From Anisus vortex (Eukaryota > Mollusca > Gastropoda > Planorbidae): 64,000 bases of DNA. The stretch spans positions 8,131,320 to 8,195,319 of the forward strand of contig OX421497.1 of the NCBI GenBank assembly GCA_949126835.1. Reading direction: 5' to 3'. Numbering within the stretch: position 1 is the first letter of the stretch; each line of letters opens with the position of its first letter. Under the pieces are notes generated by a model. It did no database searches and was not told the origin of the DNA. It saw only the letters and a program-made list of their open reading frames with translations. Shown one piece after another: positions 13,001-24,358 of the stretch. Made by a program: the position numbers and the translations under genes.

Positions 13001-13128
13001 AGCTGTGCAGAGTGGGCCTCGGTGAGTGGAGGAACGAAGTGGGTGAGGATGTGCTGAGGCCGTGCTGTGTGGATCAGGATAATCAAAAGAGACGACACTC
13101 GCAGGAAGAAAGACACTGTCTTCCTCAT
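7094..13128 (-). CDS. Gene A: secreted Arg/Asp/Glu-rich 10-residue tandem-repeat protein (3 exons, ~1,140 aa)
   Basis: I do not recognise the family. Exons on the minus strand: 13128-12982 (49 aa, phase 0, donor GTAACA), 10752-7586 (1,055 codons plus 2 nt, acceptor TATGCAG, donor GTAAG) and 7202-7094 (1 nt plus 35 codons and TAA, acceptor ACTTTCAG). All phases match. Residues 1-24 look like a signal peptide: MRK start, then a hydrophobic stretch ending LLIILIHTA. Residues about 50-125 are unique and contain EKR and MKR. About 80 copies of a 10-residue unit of the type TIARESDARR or TMSRESDARR follow, net about +1 each. A unique Ser/Thr-rich region of about 170 residues with NSS and NLS sequons comes next, then a last exon with a weakly hydrophobic Gly/Val/Leu stretch. 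AATAAA lies at 6903-6898. CTCTAGATTCAG just before the ATG may be an acceptor, so an upstream untranslated exon is possible. The product is inferred to be secreted; its function is unknown (matrix or mucus protein, or peptide precursor). Confidence 0.68.
8110..10560 (-). repeat. Coding tandem array, 30-bp unit, about 80 copies (gene A exon 2)
   Basis: The array is read on the minus strand as the 10-residue repeat of gene A. Almost every unit is exactly 30 bp. Two units near 8305 and 8452 are 27 bp, which removes one Arg codon and keeps the frame. Higher-order copies are visible: a 147-bp block repeated at about 8305 and 8452, a 210-bp block with its landmark at 8981 and 9191, and a 330-bp block (9541 against 9871). 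The minus frame stays open through the whole array and its unique flanks, while the plus frames are broken by stops at several units. Confidence 0.95.
10843..12869 (+). mobile_element. hAT element with perfect 8-bp duplication, inside gene A intron 1
   Basis: The ends CAGGGCTGGCTC and GAGCCCGCCCTG form imperfect terminal inverted repeats, flanked on both sides by ACAGTACT (10835-10842 and 12870-12877). Length is 2,027 bp. The inside (about 11320-12360, plus strand) translates piecewise into hAT-type transposase: a TRWSSRIDAL-like start, and near 12175 a VACAERSLS stretch typical of the hAT C-terminal dimerisation region. Frameshifts and stops break it. Removing the element would leave gene A intron 1 about 200 bp long. 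Confidence 0.85.
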
Positions 13129-13261
13129 TTCTGAATCTAGAGACGATCAAAATATATAGTTTTAAACTCAGGTCCTTGAGCTAAGAGCTAAAACTATTGG
13201 CTGGGGCATTATCGCTCGTAGCCGGAGTTAATCTATAGCCTAAGCTTCAAAAATTAACTAT

Positions 13262-13497
13262 TAACCGAAGGTCCTGGGTTCGAATCCCTGTGAAAGCTAG
13301 GATTTTCTTCCCCTGGACTCGAGGGTGCCCCTAGGTATACCCAGCTCTGATGGATACCTGACATAAGTTGGGGTAAAGCAAAGACGGTTAGGCATTGTGC
13401 TGGACACACATCCCCTAGTACGCCGTGGCCAATAAAAATGGTGAACGCTGCTTCCCCCGCCCTATGGTCATTTTGGTCCGACGGGTACTTTAATATG
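13262..13497 (+). mobile_element. SINE-B copy
   Basis: GGTTCGAATCCCTGTG B-box, CCAGCTCTGATGGATACCTG, ATTGTGCTGGACACACATCC and TCCGACGGGTACTTTAA end. Confidence 0.8.
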
Positions 13498-13831
13498 AAA
13501 TAAAATAATTACACAATATTTTATTTTACAAGCTTGTATGCTTCACTTGTATGTTATTTTCTCCAGAAAAATGTTCTAATTATATTTTTTTTCACCAAGT
13601 TATCGTTCGGAAATAGTAAATGGGTGGCTAACCCGCTAAAATACTTGTGTAGTTTGGAGTGTAGGCTATTGGATAACTTTTTGCTAATCGTCTAAATGAA
13701 CTTTAGTATGCAGTAACCAGATAAAATTGTACAAGCAGTCTACTTTAGGTTCTCATCCGATCACCGAAATGAAGCAACGTCGGGCGTGGTTAGATTGGTG
13801 ACCGCTTGGGAACACCACGCGTTGTAGATAA

Positions 13832-14035
13832 CGGCCACAGTGGCTGAGCGGCAGCTCGTTCGGCTGGCGTACCAAAGGTCCTGAGTTCGAATCCTGGTGA
13901 AAGCTAGGATTTGTTTCGGGTACAGTAAAAGCGGCTGGGCATTGTGCTGGCGATACAATCCCCTAGTATGCCGTGGCCACGCTGCTTCACCGGCTCTATG
14001 GATCAATTTGATCCGACGGGATACTATACTTTACT
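13832..14035 (+). mobile_element. SINE-B copy with tRNA-like head
   Basis: A-box AGTGGCTGAGCGGC and B-box GAGTTCGAATCCTGG are both clear. The middle is shortened relative to the 25265 copy (no ACCCAGCTCTG block). Ends TCCGACGGGATACTATACTT. Confidence 0.8.
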
Positions 14036-14039
14036 ACTT

Positions 14040-15455
14040 CACTGGTGTACTTTATAAGTGTTGTTTTGGACTTAAAACTTAATTCTTAAAAAAAAAAAAA
14101 AATTTGCTGGACAAATTATATTTTTTTCGAATGTGGAAATTTAAAACAAAATATACTTAACCAATCTAGTTTAAGATTCAAATAATGATAATTATTTTTA
14201 AAAATTGTCTTTCTAAGAAATAGTTTTTTTGGATAACATTTTGCACGAGTTCAGAATTGGCCTGCTATATAGTCGCCTCTTTGGCATGTCTTGAACTCAT
14301 CCCCAACGCATTCCAATTCTTGCATTGGTACAGACAGAGATCTACTGTAAGGTACTATGGTGATAAAATATCTCTATTGTTGATAACTTACCTTTTAGGA
14401 TTTAAAAACTAAAAAGTCTTGTGTTACTTTGTTGAAAACTCTTTTACTCCTCAAAAGAATCAGCAGAATTTGGACTTGAAATATTTTTTGGCTTGAAATC
14501 GGTCTCTGCGGAATTTGGTTTTCTCCTGGAAAGTATCGATATATGTTTATTTCTTTAAGCGAGTGATGCTCTGTCCTGAATCGAGTACGCGCCTGCTCTT
14601 TTATAACCTCCCTTTTCTCCTCCTTGTGACGTCAGTTGAGTTGATTTATCTTTATTTCTTTCGTCCATTTTGCTCCGTATTCATTTATTTTGATCCACAG
14701 TTTTCCCTCCATTTTTTTTGTTGTGAATTTGTCTGCTCATGCGAAGAAAACGCTAGAACATTTTCTACCCTTTTACTCCTAAACCCCCCCCCCCCCCCTT
14801 TCGTTATCTTTTTTTTTTCTCCACGCCTTGTTGTCAGTGAAACGACAAGCCGGAAATGTGTTTCTAAATCTAGACATCTTCATTGACGTTGATAACGAGA
14901 CTTTTTATAAAAGATTGGGGGTAGGAGGGACATTTGTTTGTAGGGAAATTTTTCCCTCCGTCTGCGATACTTTGTAAAACTTCGGAAGTAAGCAAATAAA
15001 TATGTATGATTTTTTTAAATTTAAATTTGAAGTAGGAATTGCTGAAGAATTTAAGCAGCGATTAACAAGGCTTTTTTTAAAAAGTATCTGATGTAATAGA
15101 CAAAATTCAACATTTGATTCAAAACTGAAAACTTATTATGCTCCAAATTAGGAAACTTGGTCTAAGAATTGAAACAAAATTCTAAAAACCTGGCGTCAGT
15201 ATTCATACCATTTGTATATCTATAGAAAGAGCGGCGCCTTTTCAACTGACCGTTATTCGCCATTCGCTATTTAAATATCTTGCACTCTATATTTCCGGTG
15301 AACTAACCGCTCGACCAGCCGGTTTCACTTCTGGTGTGTTTGCAAACATTGGGACTGCAAATAGCGGTAATTTAATTCCTCACCGTTTTTTTTTTAAAGA
15401 CGCAGGAGTAGTTTAGAAAAAAATGCATTGGGTAACAGTTACATTAATGGCTATA
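14040..15455. other. No feature recognised
   Basis: AT-rich sequence with poly(A), poly(C) and poly(T) runs. The open stretch at 14515-14886 has no recognisable domain and no convincing splice context. Confidence 0.6.
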
Positions 15456-15458
15456 TAT

Positions 15459-16465
15459 CATAGGTTCTCATAGGGGGTGTTATCCCCCCCCCCCCCGGGG
15501 GGGGGGGGGGCGGTGTGAGGCTTTAGGGGGGGCGCTGACATTCCCGGGGGCGATTGGGGGGCGGTGAAGGGTAAGTGGGCTGTACAAACATACTGATATA
15601 ATTTGAACACCTCAGCTATTTGAATGGATTAGTTGTTGTACTGCTAAATATCTGATATTCCCTAACAGTATTATTATGCTAATAATAAAAGAATTAGGAA
15701 TCACAATGACTTTTCGATGAAGTAAGGGTCAATATTTGGCAAATACGGTGTGCGGCCGGCTTGTCCTGTGGTTGGTTCACCGGACTGTCAACACTGCTGA
15801 CCGATCACAGTCGCCCTAATATATTAATGATATTTTGATCTCAGTTTTACCGAGATGTCCTGTAATGTGTTTGGAAATATGACAGTATACTACAATTATC
15901 GTTAAGCGGTATAGATACGTAGTGATCATTCAAACTGGGTAGTTATTGTAATGCTTGAAATATACATATAAACTCTAAAGTCATACAATATTTATATGAT
16001 TTTCAAATACTTTTACAGTTTGATCATTTCAAAGTTATACATTGTAAGCCATTTTTTTTATAAAAAAAAAAAAGAACATTCGAAACATTAGCTCAAATGA
16101 AACGATTCGAGTTTATTATCTCCCTTTAATAAAAAAAATTTTCCACATTTGATTCTAAAGTATTGCCGAACAAGTTCCTTTTTGTAATATAACAAATATT
16201 ACTGATTATTATTATTTCTTTTTATACATTCAACATTATTGTATTCATAACATGATTTAATTATTAGAGGATAAATATAATTTACGTTTAACAGTTATAA
16301 ATAAACTTTTCCTTCATTAATTGTTTGTCCATTTAAGCCAATTTAAGGAGTTAATATTTTAAACATTAATAATTACAGAAATTACATAGTATAGTGCTAT
16401 TAAATCAGTCTCTTTTATTTCTAAATTAATAATACAAATAAATTTGTTTTAGAATTAATTATATT
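15459..16465. mobile_element. hAT family AGGTTCTCAACG, copy 1, truncated
   Basis: Left end CATAGGTTCTCATAGGGGG after CTATATAT. The body runs parallel to 23242-24358. Similarity stops near 16465, where a LINE 3' end begins. It has a C13-G14 run where the other copies have short CCCC/GGGG. Confidence 0.7.
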
Positions 16466-16660
16466 TCTTCTTCTTCTTCTTCTTCTTCATATTACTGTGG
16501 TGACCCCGTTAGGATCGAGGAAAGAGTCCACAGTTTAACTACACATAAAATAAAAAAAACATCACAAATAACAATTATAAACAGATGACAAAGTGCCAAG
16601 TTAGTTTTTAGTCCAGCCCTTCAGAGACGATTTGAAAGATATTTAGAATTTATATTTAAT
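16465..16660 (-). mobile_element. LINE 3' end with (GAA)n tail
   Basis: Starts with (CTT)n on plus, then GACCCCGTTAGGATCGAGGA, AGTCCACAGTTTAACTAC and AATTATAAACAGATGACA. The same order occurs at 58325-58460, where the coding C-terminus is also kept. Confidence 0.65.
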
Positions 16661-16779
16661 TAAAGAAGGTGAGCCTAAAAACTCGTTTAAATGTAATGAG
16701 TTTGTATCAATTAATTAGCGGTCAAGTGTAGGTGACCTCTTTGTATGCTTAAAACAGCTTTGATGTGCGATAAAATCTG

Positions 16780-17065
16780 CTTACAGGTGTAAGTTGAACC
16801 AAAAGCTGAAAGTAAAGGAGCGAATTCCAAGAAGTTGAGAATAGCAGACGACTTTCCTCAGCAGATGGCTTCCATTTTTTAAATGTTTAAAATTCAACTG
16901 GCTCCATTTTAAAATCGCTAATATTCCTCCACTTAAAAAAAGAACTACATCTAAGAAGGGTGTAGTAATATCAAACCAGTTAGGCTTGGTGTGGTATGAA
17001 AAAATGAGCATCAATTTGAAAGACTTGCCTTTGATTAGAAATCTCCACTTTGAGTGCTTCGATGT
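16780..17065 (-). pseudogene. hAT transposase remnant
   Basis: The minus-strand reading resembles the plus-strand reading of 44756-45010: CATCGAAGCACTCAAAG, TTTTTCATACCAC, and SQLLGI at the end. It is probably a piece of a hAT transposase. Confidence 0.5.
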
Positions 17066-17299
17066 ACTTCGGAAAAAGCCCAACTAACTATCTTAATATA
17101 TTCTTAAACATATGAATGTACATGTAGTTAAAATGTTTAGAAATTCATTTCACGACAAGATATGTCCAGTTTCAATGCAAATCCATTCCAGTGGTCCTCG
17201 TAAATGTAAGTTCAACTCATTGAAATGTGTCAGAAACATCGGCTTCAACAGTCAGTTTTCCTCCTTCAGAACCGGAAAATGTTTTTGTTGTTTTTACTA

Positions 17300-17790
17300 C
17301 CTTCATATTAACTCGTACTGTCTGTCTATCTGCTTGGTTGGTTGCTTGCTTGCTTGGAAAACTTTGCATCGATTTTTCGACCACTTCCCGTCGTCCAATG
17401 GAGCTGAAACTTGAAAGCAGACATGTTGCGACTAACAATACATTCTGTCAAATTTTCAGCATCATAGCCTTTGGAATGGTCACTTATACCTTCGACCAAT
17501 TTGCGAATCGAAGATTATTTTACGTAAAACATGGCTGCCTCTACCAGAAGAGACGGAAGTAAATAAACTTTTCGGATATGTTCGTTTTTACGAAATAAAT
17601 AGAATGAAAACGACACAATGTAGCTCAAACAAAGCGAGTTATCTTTTTATGGTTTTTGTGGGCCAAAGCTAGAAAAAAAGGATGCGCAAATTTTAGTGTG
17701 CAAATTCATAAGGATGATATCACTTATATTTATTTTAATCTATCAAAAAAAAAAAAAAGGATACAAATTATGTTCACGGAAATCAGAATG
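17300..17790. repeat. Interspersed repeat, pair with 4010-4395
   Basis: Same landmarks as the 4-kb copy, with an extra ~190 bp in the middle (about 17455-17640). Confidence 0.65.
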
Positions 17791-18576
17791 TGGAATTCAT
17801 TAATTAGATAATTAGATGTAGGCCTACTGACATTACCGATTCGAAATTTTTGTGTAAAAATTCATAAGTTATGATATAAAAAAAAGGGAGTATAATAAAA
17901 ACTTTGTTTTTATGGGTTAGTTTATTATCAAATAAAAACACCTCTTGGATTGTCTCTCGGGTACCATAAATGGCTTTGCGTGCCAAGTTTGGCACGCGTG
18001 CCTTTAGTTGATTTAGAGTACATTTTGAGGTTACCTAGAGACATCGCAATTAAAAAAAACAAAACGGGATGAGTCCACGTTCCAGACAATCTGGCTTTAC
18101 TTTTAGATTACGTTAATTTGAGTTAAAAAAAAAAAAGAAAAAAAGAGAACATTTGCCCATTTCGAAAAAAACAAAAAATATATTAGACTACTTGTACCAG
18201 AAGACTTTTTAAACAGAAATTCCTCCAGCGGCGATAGTATGGCGTATCGTGGATTGATGTTGTTGTAAAAAAAAAGAAGTCTGTTCCAGATGTATTGGCT
18301 GTCTACTGTGTGACAACATTTATTTACTAAAAGTCTTGGTGATTCTCTGTATCGCTCACTAAAATATTACCGCAGTTCACAAATAAGTAATGCATTCAAT
18401 GATTTTTTTAAACAGCTTTGCACTGATACCTTAAAATAATGTATTATTATTTGTATTATTATTATTGTTATTAATATATGTATTACTATTATTGTCTCAG
18501 CACATTTTTTTTATTGTTTGCCAATTTTATACTTTTTGTGTTATGTCTTTGACAGTGCCTTTATTGTTCTTATGTG

Positions 18577-18694
18577 ACTTGACTTACTTGACTTACTTGA
18601 CTTACTTGACTTACTTGACTTACTTGACTTACTTGACTTACTTGACTTACTTGACTTACTTGACTTACTTGACTTACTTGACTTACTTGACTTA
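18577..18694. repeat. 9-bp minisatellite, about 13 copies
   Basis: Nearly perfect tandem TTGACTTAC units. It abuts a LINE C-terminal fragment and is in the position of that LINE's 3' tail. Confidence 0.95.
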
Positions 18695-18860
18695 ATCCTG
18701 TATATCCCCATAGGAGCAAAGGGCCGCAACCAACTACACTTTTCCATCGGTCTCGGTCTTGGGAGGCTCCCTTTATTTGTGTCCATGTGAGGCCAACAGC
18801 CTTTGCCTCCCTTCTTGTTCTTATGTACTTTGTGGCAAAATAAATATTTTTCATTGTTCA
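18695..18860 (-). pseudogene. LINE C-terminal fragment
   Basis: The minus strand encodes REAKAVGLTWTQIKGASQ then DRDRWKSVV, the W-x-DRDRWK motif at the end of RTE-like LINE proteins, running directly into the 9-bp tandem tail. Confidence 0.6.
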
Positions 18861-19947
18861 TTGACGAGGACTACAAGCGATGTCTACTGCACACAGAATC
18901 GCGTTGGTTAGCAAACGATGACTGATTAAACATAATGTATGATATTTGGATTCGGTGCTCGAGTTTTTGAAAAGCAAATTCGATTCTTTGGGAGAAAACC
19001 AATCAGCTTCTCTAGGTCTGTGAGTTTTGGCAACAATTTTGTATTGCATTCTTATCACCCTCTTTTGTGGAAAGTGGATTTTATGCTATTAACATTTGGT
19101 TTGTTGAAATAATTGAGGTATCGATTTTTCCAAAGACTATAGTCTTTGATTTTTCTAATTCCGTTTGCAAAGAAAAATGCATAGAAATTCTCTCGGCATG
19201 GAATGGGTTGCCTGAACAAAAAAGGAAAACCACAACCTAAGGTCATTTAAAATGAACATGCTAGACTAGTAAAGCCCCAGATAAAGCTAAGCATTCAATA
19301 GACGTCTGTATAGAAGGAGGGTCTGTAACGTATCAAAAAAGAATTTTTTTTTAAAGTATCGCAGTTCGATTATTCGGTATCAAAGCCAATATATATATGT
19401 TCCCGCCCAAATACATCGATGCGAGAGGGGTTAATGCTGTTTACACATGAACGGGTATCGCTTTTGAAGACTGGTAATCGAACTTCCGCGGACATGGAAT
19501 CGGTGTAATATGATTCCCTCTGCGCAAATTGAGGGAACGGTGACTAGCGTCAAATTGGGCGGCCGTCAACCCACGGGCCACGGGTGTTATCTATTCTCGT
19601 ATAAAGGAACTGGGGGATGGGGATAGTGGTATTGGGGAGTTGGGGTACTTTACCGCAGCACTCTAACGGGCATGTAGGCGGGACCTCCTCCCCCAAATCT
19701 TGTATAGTTCATTGCTGATCAGATTTCGTTCATTGTAAATACGTTTATGTATGAGAAAAAGATTGCCATCCTTCCACGCATGCTCAAGATTTGAAGTTAA
19801 CTAAAAGAAATATATTTATTTATAGATTAGAATATATGTATAGATCTATATTATGTTTCACTGTCACATTTCTTGCTTCTTTAATTAACCATAGTTTATA
19901 TCATTATCAAAAAGATACATAAGATTGTAAACAATTGAAGAATATAA

Positions 19948-20213
19948 TAAGATAGACCGCTTGCTTTAATATTTCTGCTATTTGATGACTCGAATGACTT
20001 CTTTTCCAAATTCCCGATTCCCCATTGTATTGTACACTTCCATTTAATTTAATCGCTACGATTTTCTCAATGAAAAATTAAAATTAAAATCGAAAGTTGT
20101 ATACAGCGGAAATCTTAAGGCAGACGTAGGAAGTCATTTAAGACAGCGTTATTGGATGCGCACAGAAAAAAACAACATATAAGCTCTAAAAATAGACAAA
20201 GCGGTCCATCTTA
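19948..20213. mobile_element. P-type MITE, copy 2
   Basis: 266 bp with ends TAAGATAGACCGCTTGC and GCGGTCCATCTTA, in the opposite orientation to copy 1. Its first ~100 bp are nearly the same as the right terminus of the THAP element, so it is a deletion derivative of that family. Confidence 0.85.
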
Positions 20214-20354
20214 TCATAGTCTTTGATTCTAATGAGTCCATTAAAAAAATTGGCATTCAGATTGAAACAAGCGTTTACACTTAGAATAAAAGGGAAATCT
20301 GAAAAGGGGAAACAAATCTCAAAGCTAAACGTAAAAACTGTATACCTACTTTGT

Positions 20355-20532
20355 GAAGCCGGCTGGTCTAGCGGTTAGATCACCGGGCTGTCAACCAAAA
20401 AACCAACTGACAGGTCGCGGGTTCTATCCCTGCCACCGACGGATCCCTGTCGCCCTGCAGGAGTTTTGGGCCTAGTGGACGTAATAATCTTCTATCTAGA
20501 AGGAACGTCTGTAAACTTATAAGATAAGATAA
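20355..20532 (+). mobile_element. SINE-A copy
   Basis: AGCCGGCTGGTCTAGCGG head, GGTTCTATCCC B-box, and an ATAAGATAAGATAAG tail shared with a LINE family. Confidence 0.85.
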
Positions 20533-20559
20533 GAATCAAAATGCGCATTGTGCATTCAT

Positions 20560-20830
20560 GGTCAATTTCCTCAGTAGGCTACATGAGATCCATGGTCGAG
20601 CTACACACATCAGAGAAAAGAGGACTGCGTTCAAGCAAAATCCACCTACAGCTCAAGGTACCAAGCCTAAAAAGATGAACATTTTTGCAGCTCGCTCCTA
20701 GAGCGTCGTAGCACCTCTGTGGTGGAATGAACTTCCGAACACAAATAAAGCAAGCTGGAAATATAGACATTTTTAAAACAAAACTAAAAACACACTTTTT
20801 CGATTTATTTTAATAACATATGAAGAACAC
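20560..20830 (+). pseudogene. LINE C-terminal fragment
   Basis: Broken plus-strand reading with SVVAPLWWNELPNTNKAS and KTKNTLF, the LWN-LP and K-x-LF pattern found at LINE C-termini. Confidence 0.45.
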
Positions 20831-21069
20831 AGGGGAAAAAGAAGACTTTTCACATTTTGCAAGTTTCGAGAAAACCCATTTTGAAAGTTCAAAGACTCCT
20901 CAATGATCTAAGCTACATAATACAAAGGTGAGATTCTGCATACAGCAAGGGGAACCAATATCATTGCTATAAATGATAAAGTTTGTATGTTTTTTTTTAT
21001 TACTGATGGGATTAGAACTAAAAAAATCACACAAGGGGTGTTTTTTTTTACATGTCTGTTTTTTCCCCT

Positions 21070-22320
21070 GAATCCAAAATATTCCGCAATAGGTTAAGCT
21101 TTATTCTCCAGATATACTCATAATGCTTTGGGATGCTTAAAGAAAGATATTAGAAGCCATATAAATCAATCTTTAACCATATTTAATTTTTCGTGCATTC
21201 GTGGTCGGCCTGCTTTAAATTAAAGTGATCATAGCGAGTACTGGGATTTGGGTGTGTAGGCCTACACTTTGTTCATACCAAAACTATTGCGAGACATTAT
21301 TTTGTGATTGACAGAAAGCTTAATTTCATGAGAACTGCACAACATACACAAACAGCACACAAGAACAAAGTATAAAAAAGAAAACAAGCTACAGTTGCAA
21401 CGTTTTATTGAAACAATGGATTCAACAAGCACGCACCCTTTAAACGAATTAAATGGCATTAATTCATTCATCACTGTTACTGACTCTCTTCCTCAACTCA
21501 AGCATTCACTGAAATAAAGGGGAAGCTCTCTGCAATATAACCAATAATATTCAATCCTCATTCTCCAACGCATCTCTGAGTCCATTAATTGTTCGCTTTC
21601 GAGGCGTTTCAGTCACAACTAACTGGTCCTTCAAAGCATTTCGCCATTTTGCACACACTTTGTTGTTATGCAAAATCTAAACGCAGATTGGCTGACCTAG
21701 TAATGTGACTCAATACCACATGACTCAGCGTGGACATATCTACTTCTTCGGATGTTTTTCCCCTGTAAAATTTGAACATATCTGGTTTTTCCCCAGATGG
21801 CCAGGGCCCTCGAGAGAAAAAAAAGATGCCGGTACGAGATCTTTTCTGCCCCCCCCCCTCCCCCCCCCCCCAAAAAAAAAACTTTTTTTTATTAACATTC
21901 TGTTAATCATGATAACATCTGATGGGGTTTCGTTTGTTGTTGTTTTTTTCTTATAAAATTAAAATATACTTAAATTTGTCCATTAACTCCAGCCAACGAC
22001 CATAACAGTTAAGGGCTTTATGATTATACTTAAATGAGCCTTTTCTGGAACTTTAACTGTAGGTTCTAACCGAGTAGACGATTTCTACCAAGTACCAAAT
22101 CTATCTTCATAGGATATATGTATATATGTATTTATCAGTGGGCTTGAACTAACAAAGGCTAATGGTCACAAAAACTCTAAGTCCCTACATTTATCAATGT
22201 AAAATTGACTAAGCCCGAGCTGCTTGCAAATGGTTAAGGAAAGTTAGTCACTTTTTGTTTTATCATCTCAGTATATTTTTACAATTACACATATGTGTGA
22301 TTTATCGCCCCTACTCCATA
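21070..22320. other. No feature recognised
   Basis: Contains poly(C)/poly(A) runs near 21846-21885 and short open stretches with no domain. Confidence 0.6.
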
Positions 22321-22324
22321 TGTG

Positions 22325-22540
22325 CAAGGTGGCCAGGAAACAGCGCGTTGGATTGGCGTACCGATGGTTCTGCGTTAGAATCATATAATTATTTTTTCCC
22401 TGGGTCTACATAACTTTGATGGATACCTAACATTAATTGAGGTAAAACAAAATTCGTCTGGGCAATGTTAGTATGCCGTGCCCACTGCTTCAACGACGTT
22501 ATAAGTTTAGATCAATTTTGTCCGATGTGATCACACAAAA
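22325..22540 (+). mobile_element. SINE-B, degenerate copy
   Basis: Keeps GGATTGGCGTACCGATGG, GATGGATACCTAACATTA and TAGTATGCCGTGCCCACTGC but has lost a clear B-box. Confidence 0.55.
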
Positions 22541-22559
22541 TGTATATGTTATATACTTA

Positions 22560-23085
22560 TCGATCTTATCTTATATATTACAGACGCACCTTCTGTAAAT
22601 AAGATTATTGCGTCCTACGCTCATCCGTCGTCTGAGTCTAGCCTTACATTTTTATTAGTGTTTCAAATAATGTTAGGTTACTGGTTTTCCTAGTTTGTTC
22701 AGGCAACCCATTCCATGCCGGGTGCCACTCGGGAAGAAAGTGTACTTATATGCATTAGTTCTCCCGTAAGGGATAAGGAAAATGTTTTTGTCAGTATGTT
22801 TATCTGAGCATTGCAACAGGTTGTTATTGTGTTGCATTTCTAAGTTAGAATTTAAAGCATTATGTATTATTAGGATACAACTTTACTCTTTGTCCTTCTG
22901 TCCTCGAGTGTTTCTAGGTTTAGTGATTTAACTATTGGTGTATACTCTTGCCAGTTGCAAATATTTGCCAGTAATGTATGTTGTGTAGTCAAATGTAATA
23001 TTAGATCTGCTGTGGCAATACAGTTGACACATACATTTTTGTACTGAATCTTCCCAAAGTACATTTTATTAAATGACAAAAAAAA
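22560..23085 (-). mobile_element. LINE 3' end with TAAGAT tail
   Basis: On plus: CTTATCTTATATATTACAGA, then TAAATAAGATTATTGCGTC. The minus reading contains VKSLNLETLEDRRTKSK. Same family as 45024-45485. Confidence 0.7.
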
Positions 23086-23241
23086 ATGTGTTTTAAATTT
23101 TCAATATTATATTTAAATTATGATACCTTCTACCTCCCTCTTGGCTACCGCACAGGAAATCATAAAAGTGTTAGAGGATCGACTAACTAGCTTTGACTGC
23201 GTACTAGTAGGTTATATGCAGCGACATTACTCTTACTAGAG

Positions 23242-24358
23242 CATAGGTTCTCAACGGGGGCGTTATCGCCCCCCCCCCCCGGAGGCGGTGAGGGGCTTAA
23301 GGGGGGGCGCTGAGTGACATTCCCGGGGGCGATTGGGGGGCTGTGAAGAGCAAGGGGGCGATACAAACGTACCTGATATAATTTGAACACCTCAGCTATT
23401 TGAATCGATAAGTTTTTGGATGAAATATGATGTAAACGCAAGTGCTGCTAAATATCTGATATCCCCCAACATTAGGCATACACATTATTAAAATAATAAG
23501 AAATAGGAATAGCAATGACTTTTCGATGAATTAGGGGTCAGTATTTGGCAAATATGGTATGCGGCCGTCTGGTCCTATTGTTGGTTCACCGGCCTGTCAA
23601 CCGTGCTGACCGATCACTGTCGTCCTAACATATGCTAATATTAAAGATATTTTGATATCAGTTTTACCGAGTATCCTTTTTTTCGTAGCATGAGAAATCT
23701 AATATCGTTAAGCTATATAAATTCGGAGTAATTATACAAAATGGGTAGTTATTGTAATGCTTGAAAATATACATATAAATTCTTTAGTCATATAATATTT
23801 ATAAAATTTTCAAATCAAATACTTTTTACAGTTTGATCATTTCAGAGTTATAAATGTAAGCCAATAATTTTTTTATAAAAGAAAAAAAATACAGAAATAT
23901 TAGCTCAAATGTAACGGGTTAATTATCTCCCTTTTATTAACAAATGTTTCCACATTTGATTCAAAGGTGATGCCCAAACAGTTATGTTTTATAATATAAC
24001 AAATATTACTTATTATTTTTTTCTTTATATACGTTCAACATTATGGTATTCAAAACAAGATTTAATTATTAGAGGATTAAAATAATTTACGTTAAACAGT
24101 TGTAAATAAACATTTCCTGCTTTAAATGTTTTGTCCATTTAAGGAGTTTATATTTTAAACATTAATAATTACAGAAATTAGGCCTACATGATATAGATCT
24201 AGTGTTATTAAATAAGTCTCCTATATTTATAAAATTAATAATACAAATAAATTTGTTTTAGAATTAATTATAGTTTAATTAAAATTAACTTGCGGGGCGG
24301 TGAGCGGAAAAAAAATTGTAAAAGGGGGCAATGAGCCGAAAAAGGTTGAGAACCTATG
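23242..24358. mobile_element. hAT family AGGTTCTCAACG, copy 2, intact ends
   Basis: CATAGGTTCTCAACGGGGGC to GGTTGAGAACCTATG, flanked by TACTAGAG on both sides (23234-23241 and 24359-24366). Length 1,117 bp, no transposase seen, so non-autonomous. Confidence 0.9.

Noticed and set aside
12935..13150. Minus-strand 71-residue open frame
   Set aside because: It is out of frame with the signal-peptide reading at 13128-12982, which has a proper donor and phase.
17112..17562. Overlapping open frames on both strands
   Set aside because: They lie in an interspersed repeat also present at 4010-4395 and match no domain.
18465..18695. LTY-repeat and SSK-repeat open frames
   Set aside because: A result of the 9-bp minisatellite tail of a LINE.
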